From Candidatus Peribacteria bacterium (GTDB lineage: Bacteria; Patescibacteriota; Gracilibacteria; Peribacterales; Peribacteraceae), in contig JAHFJR010000014.1 of NCBI GenBank assembly GCA_023245775.1, forward strand, positions 1 through 34,729: a stretch of 34,729 nt of DNA, read 5' to 3'. The stretch's first letter is position 1; every line of letters starts with the position of its first letter. Shown in pieces: positions 31,299 through 34,729 of the stretch. A program made the translations under genes and the position numbers. The notes beneath the pieces are model-generated. The model was not told the origin of the DNA. It did no database searches and saw only the letters and a program-made list of their open reading frames with translations.

Positions 31299-31316
31299 TC
31301 TCCATTCTCCATTTGC
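31240..31316. repeat. heptamer repeat of eleven units between the glycosyltransferase and uvrC genes
   Basis: 77 bp in perfect 7-bp register. Six units run AATGGAT AATTGAC AATGGAC AATGGAC AATTGAG AATGAGA. Five units of the complementary type follow: CATTCTT CATTATC CATTCTC CATTCTC CATTTGC. The two halves can form a long imperfect hairpin. The likely TTG start of uvrC lies in the last unit. Confidence 0.85.
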
Positions 31317-33652
31317 CAGAGCGATCTTCAGCAAGGGCTGCCCTTCGAAAACGTGTTAGTAAGGTTCCCTCAGAGCCGGGCGTCTATCGCTGGCTCGATG
31401 CGCATGGAAAGGTGCTGTACATCGGCAAAGCAAAGAATCTCAAGAACCGCATGCAGACGTATGTCCAAGACGGGTTGAAACGTTCCGCATGGACCGAGAT
31501 CATGGTGCGGCAGATTGCAGATTTTGATGTGACCGTTGTTCGTAGCGAAATCGAAGCGCTCATCCTCGAGAATAACCTGATCAAAGAGTTGAAACCGAGA
31601 TACAACATTCTGCTCAAAGATGATAAAGGCTACGTGTACGTGCGTGTTTCGCTTCGGAACCCTTATCCGAGTGTGGAGATCGTGAGACGGCTCCAGAAAG
31701 ACGGCGCACGGTACTTTGGTCCTTTCCTCGGTGTGAGAGATACCGAGCACACGCTGAAACTCCTCGACGATATTCTTCCGTACCGCGCTTGTCGTAGATC
31801 TCTCGATGCACTGAACAAGGCGCATGGAGGGGCAACGGAGCATGCGGCTCCTTGTCTTGATTTTCAGATCGGTCGGTGCTGTGGACTCTGCATGGGGGCG
31901 CTGACGCAGGTTGAGTACCGTCGGCGTATCGATGAGTTGGTCAGTTTCTTCCGCGGAAACCTTGCGACCGTCAAACGCATCGCGAAGGAGAAGATGGAGC
32001 GTGCTGCTTCTGATCGCAAGTTCGAACAGGCGGTGACACTGAGGGACGCACTTCGATTCATCGAAGGACTGGAGCAGCGGCAAGCTGTGTCAGATCCCAT
32101 GGGCGATGATCTCGATGTGTTCGGCATTGCGCTCCAGAGCGGCAAAGCGCAGGTGGTGCTGCTTCGACAGCGTGGGGGGAAATTGATCGAACACGTTGGT
32201 TTCGCACTCTCCGGTGACGCCGAGACTGCCGCGGTGGCACTCGAACAATTTCTTCCGCAGTATTACGAGCAGACGGAGGACCTTCCGGACACCATCATCC
32301 TGCGCGATGCTCCCGATGCGAAACAATCTCTAGAGGCATGGCTTCGTGAGAAGCGTGGTAGAGGGGTGAGCATCGTCGTGCCTGAACGTGGGAAGAAATC
32401 GAAACTTCTCGAGATGGCGGAGCGCAATGCAGAGGAGAAGGTGCGGCAGCAATTCGCCGCATGGGAAGCAGAGGCGCAGAAAGGAGAAGAGGCTCTGAGA
32501 GGTTTGCAGGAGTTGCTTCATCTTTCAGCGCCACCGAAGCGCATCGAAGGCTACGATATCTCGCATCTTGGCGGGACGGCGACGGTGGGGAGTATGGTGG
32601 TGATGCTCAATGGGAAGCCAAAAAGAGAGCATTATCGCTCGTTCAATATCACCTCCGTCACTTCTGGCAATATCGACGATTACAAGTCGCTTGCGGAGGT
32701 CCTCAGGAGGAGGCTGAAGTATCTTGTACAGAGCGGGAAAAAGCAGGAAGCGTTCTGGAATGAACGCGGGTTGTCATTCGGAAAAGCCCGTAAAGAGGAG
32801 CAAAAAATAATCGACGAGATTGTCCAAAATAACGACAAATATCTAGGTTCTCATGATCTCGATTACCGGAGATTCCTCTTGGCTAGGAGAGATAAAAAAA
32901 TTATTGCGATGGCACAGCTGTATTCGTACGACAAAAACGTTCCGACAATTCGAACGGTGTGGGTGGATGATGCAGAGCGAGGGCATCGCCTCGGGCAATT
33001 TCTGATTCGGAAAATGTTGAAAAGCGTTGCAAAAGCGAAAGTCTATGCAACGATTCCGAAGGAGCTCGAGGAATATTATGGCGAGCTTGGATTTCGTTCC
33101 GTGCTCAAAGGGCCTCAGGTTTTGGAGGATTTGTTGGATCGTTTTCTGAAGGAAGATACGATTCCCGAACGAGGTCTTATCGTAATGTATGAGGCGAAGA
33201 AACATGTGATCGATGAGTCCTTCACCTCCACACCCGATCTTCTCCTGATTGACGGCGGCAAAGGCCAACTGTCAGCTATCGTGAAAGTGTTGCAGGAGCT
33301 TGATTTGAATATTCCAGTTGCAGGACTTGCCAAGCGGGAGGAAGAAATTTTTTTGCCAGATCAACCGGTGTCGCTGCTCGTCAAGGAAGGCTCTGAAGCT
33401 CGTTTTCTCCTGCAACGACTGCGTGACGAAGCCCATCGCTTTGCGAATCTGAAACGTGAGAAACGGCTCACTGCCTCACTCTTCGAGTCGGCGTTGGATT
33501 CTGTTGAAGGGATTGGCGACATCACGAAGATGGCACTCCTGAAGAAATTCGGATCGTTCGATGCGGTGATTGCAGCAGCGGATCAAGAGTTGCTTGGGAT
33601 ACTGAATACAACGCAATTCGAGGCACTGAGAAAGAAATTCCCGATGCAGTAA
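31313..33652 (+). CDS. uvrC: excinuclease ABC subunit C with an internal GNAT acetyltransferase domain
   Basis: 779 residues; UvrC is usually ~600. It makes both cuts in nucleotide excision repair. In order: GIY-YIG nuclease (PGVYRWLDAHGKVLYIG); a four-Cys cluster like the UvrC Fe-S site (Cys160, Cys181, Cys189/190, Cys193); the UVR helices that meet UvrB (~218-255); the RNase H-like nuclease with Asp415 (YDISH), Asp647 (LLIDGGKGQL) and His708 (EAHRF); and a helix-hairpin-helix end. Between NIDDYKSLAEVLRRRLKYL and PDLLLIDGG, about residues 475-635 are foreign to UvrC and look like GNAT: a beta strand with IAMAQLYS, the acetyl-CoA loop RGHRLG (556-561) and YYGELGF. The start is a TTG at 31313, within repeat DNA. 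Confidence 0.93.
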   Translation: MPERSSARAALRKRVSKVPSEPGVYRWLDAHGKVLYIGKAKNLKNRMQTYVQDGLKRSAWTEIMVRQIADFDVTVVRSEIEALILENNLIKELKPRYNILLKDDKGYVYVRVSLRNPYPSVEIVRRLQKDGARYFGPFLGVRDTEHTLKLLDDILPYRACRRSLDALNKAHGGATEHAAPCLDFQIGRCCGLCMGALTQVEYRRRIDELVSFFRGNLATVKRIAKEKMERAASDRKFEQAVTLRDALRFIEGLEQRQAVSDPMGDDLDVFGIALQSGKAQVVLLRQRGGKLIEHVGFALSGDAETAAVALEQFLPQYYEQTEDLPDTIILRDAPDAKQSLEAWLREKRGRGVSIVVPERGKKSKLLEMAERNAEEKVRQQFAAWEAEAQKGEEALRGLQELLHLSAPPKRIEGYDISHLGGTATVGSMVVMLNGKPKREHYRSFNITSVTSGNIDDYKSLAEVLRRRLKYLVQSGKKQEAFWNERGLSFGKARKEEQKIIDEIVQNNDKYLGSHDLDYRRFLLARRDKKIIAMAQLYSYDKNVPTIRTVWVDDAERGHRLGQFLIRKMLKSVAKAKVYATIPKELEEYYGELGFRSVLKGPQVLEDLLDRFLKEDTIPERGLIVMYEAKKHVIDESFTSTPDLLLIDGGKGQLSAIVKVLQELDLNIPVAGLAKREEEIFLPDQPVSLLVKEGSEARFLLQRLRDEAHRFANLKREKRLTASLFESALDSVEGIGDITKMALLKKFGSFDAVIAAADQELLGILNTTQFEALRKKFPMQ

Positions 33653-33691
33653 ATGTTGCAGTATTTTTCGTTTGAATAGAGAGATCATTCT

Positions 33692-33979
33692 GGATCCCAT
33701 TATTCTTTGGTGGAGTACACAGAAGCTGCAGACATGAGCAATGCGTAGACTGTTCTCTGCTTCAACCTTGACGGTCCTCATCCCCGACCCTTCTCCTGCC
33801 TGCGGGCTGGAGAAGGGCGCACTGTTTTTGGTACAACACAGGCCACCTCCTCTCCACATCAGCTTGCCCTGAGTCCATCGAAGGGTGGAGAGGAGGACGG
33901 GACCTGCCTGCCGGCAGGCAGGGGTGAGGACCGGAATGAGGCATCCAAAATGCTGCTCCAGCAAAGAATGATGTGATCC
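33692..33979. repeat. 26-bp inverted repeats enclosing nested-palindrome copy 3
   Basis: The 26 bases at 33692-33717 (starting GGATCCCATTATTC) and the inverse of 33954-33979 agree at 22 of 26 positions. They bound a 288-bp unit that contains copy 3 of the nested-palindrome repeat. I see no gene in 33653-34026. Confidence 0.6.
33773..33932 (-). repeat. nested-palindrome interspersed repeat, copy 3
   Basis: 160 bp, homologous to copies 1 and 2 but inverted and more diverged. It keeps the GGTCCTCATCC / GGTGAGGACC ends, the CTTCTCC / GGAGAAGG pair, the CTCCTCTCCAC / GTGGAGAGGAG pair with the ~29-nt loop, and a perfect CCTGCCTGCCGGCAGGCAGG. Confidence 0.85.
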
Positions 33980-34007
33980 AAAGGCAGGGTCAGCCTTCAA
34001 TTCTTTC

Positions 34008-34016
34008 TGCTAGACT
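34008..34016 (+). promoter_or_regulatory. possible extended -10 box for the last gene
   Basis: TGC followed by TAGACT (34011-34016), 10 nt before the ATG at 34027. A short leader of a few nt or none is implied. Confidence 0.4.
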
Positions 34017-34026
34017 GTCCTACCCC

Positions 34027-34650
34027 ATGTCAGAAACTCCTTCCGCCCTACGGCTTAGGTCACTGCATCCTGAATTCGGCATCCCGGATGTGGATATCCG
34101 TCCGTATGTAGAGGATGTTCGTAAACATGGGCTTTCAACTCTCAATGGCCTTGGACTTGATCCCAAGACTCGGAGAAATGTTCTCACAGCACTTTTGATT
34201 GAGAGAATGTGGGGATATAACGAACGTTCCGAGGAGCATCGGCAGGACACATTTGGTCTAGAACCCTCCGATTGCGATTCTCTGAAGAGCGTTGTCTCTG
34301 AGGGCACATTTAGAGAGATTGTGAGGAAATTTCAGTCGGTGACTGAGGCGCACCTTCTTGTGGCTTCGGAATGCTGCTCTGTTGAATCGGATGCGATCGT
34401 TGAGGAACTTAAAAACACTGAATTTCTCGATGCAAGGAATGAAATGCAAGTCGCTTTTCCCGACCGATTCAATCTTGGCATTGAAAATGCCAACATGATG
34501 GGATGGGAGTCGATTCATCAGCTTCCGTACCTACATCGCAAGCAATGTCCTTCTGAATTAATGTTATCCTCTGATGAGTATCAGAAGCTTGCTGCACGCA
34601 ATATTACTAGGCTCTCCCCTAGGAGATTAGAATTTTCTGAGGACGTTTAG
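34027..34650 (+). CDS. protein of unknown function
   Basis: 207 residues from ATG 34027 (MSETPSALRL); the open frame to 33973 is unsupported and would run through a repeat arm. The protein is soluble, helical and acidic, with no signal peptide or membrane helix. A LSTLNGLGLDPKTRRNVLTALLIERMWGYNE segment and two adjacent Cys (ECCSVESDAIVEEL) are visible, but no motif that I can tie to a family. A possible -10 box lies 10 nt upstream. It stands alone at the end of the window; 34651-34729 shows nothing I can support. Confidence 0.65.
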   Translation: MSETPSALRLRSLHPEFGIPDVDIRPYVEDVRKHGLSTLNGLGLDPKTRRNVLTALLIERMWGYNERSEEHRQDTFGLEPSDCDSLKSVVSEGTFREIVRKFQSVTEAHLLVASECCSVESDAIVEELKNTEFLDARNEMQVAFPDRFNLGIENANMMGWESIHQLPYLHRKQCPSELMLSSDEYQKLAARNITRLSPRRLEFSEDV

Positions 34651-34729
34651 GAGAGCATTATACATGTTTTCGTTTCGGTGATTGAATCGGAATTCACACT
34701 CTTTTAAATAGAGACTGAATTTGTGCGAA

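Noticed and set aside
33476..34000. Minus-strand open frame of 174 codons
   Set aside because: It runs antisense through the end of uvrC and through repeat copy 3.
1..34729. Recoded UGA (glycine) as in Gracilibacteria
   Set aside because: Conserved genes such as rpsG and fusA end at TGA at the expected length, so UGA is a stop.

Overview
The window looks like a chromosomal segment of an uncultivated bacterium of the Candidate Phyla Radiation (Patescibacteria), most likely near the Peregrinibacteria/Peribacteria. This is inference. It rests on moderate GC, many large proteins I cannot match to any known family, a DUF5674 gene with its usual small helical partner, and many interspersed hairpin repeats. 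UGA is used as a stop (for example rpsG, fusA, and 6435-6770), so the glycine-UGA code of Gracilibacteria and Absconditabacteria does not apply. I found no tRNA, rRNA or CRISPR array.

Layout. 1-120: hairpin, G-tract and a solo MITE-like end. 203-775: small membrane protein. 856-5570 (minus): two coupled unknown proteins, one of 1254 aa. 5640-6361: a DUF559 nuclease gene between two direct copies of a nested-palindrome repeat. 6435-9043: two more unknown proteins, then a terminator and a ~146-bp MITE-like element. 9346-9867 (minus): secreted Cys-containing protein. 10144-12697: DUF5674, its partner, carA and purN. 12827-15297 (minus): flavin reductase, CofE-like ligase and a membrane-anchored protein, with two striking hairpins between the first two. 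15429-23913: zinc-ribbon protein, rpoC, rpsL, rpsG, a toxin-antitoxin pair and fusA. 23921-27905 (minus): operon of four unknown proteins ending in a RecB/Cas4-like nuclease. 28017-29109: HPF and bL25, convergent. 29214-30341: cyclopropane fatty acid synthase. 30459-31298 (minus): GT2 glycosyltransferase. 31313-33652: UvrC carrying an internal GNAT acetyltransferase domain. 33692-33979: a third nested-palindrome repeat. 34027-34650: unknown protein.

The housekeeping genes cover transcription (rpoC), translation (uS12, uS7, EF-G, bL25, HPF), pyrimidine/arginine and purine synthesis (carA, purN), DNA repair (uvrC, PD-(D/E)XK nuclease) and the envelope (cfa, GT2).

The most unusual content is repetitive. 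(1) Three hairpins have 25-bp stems that differ in sequence (one fully) but share a similar 17-19 nt loop. (2) At least eight loci carry tandem 7-bp words, each locus with its own word, several holding a GC-rich palindromic insert; three lie in frame inside carA, purN and the cofE-like gene. (3) Three copies of a ~140-160 bp nested-palindrome element occur, two bracketing the DUF559 gene. Two protein-level surprises are the GNAT domain inside UvrC and a toxin-antitoxin pair inside the str cluster. Several genes also have a -10 box only 6-10 nt before the start codon, which suggests leaderless mRNAs.
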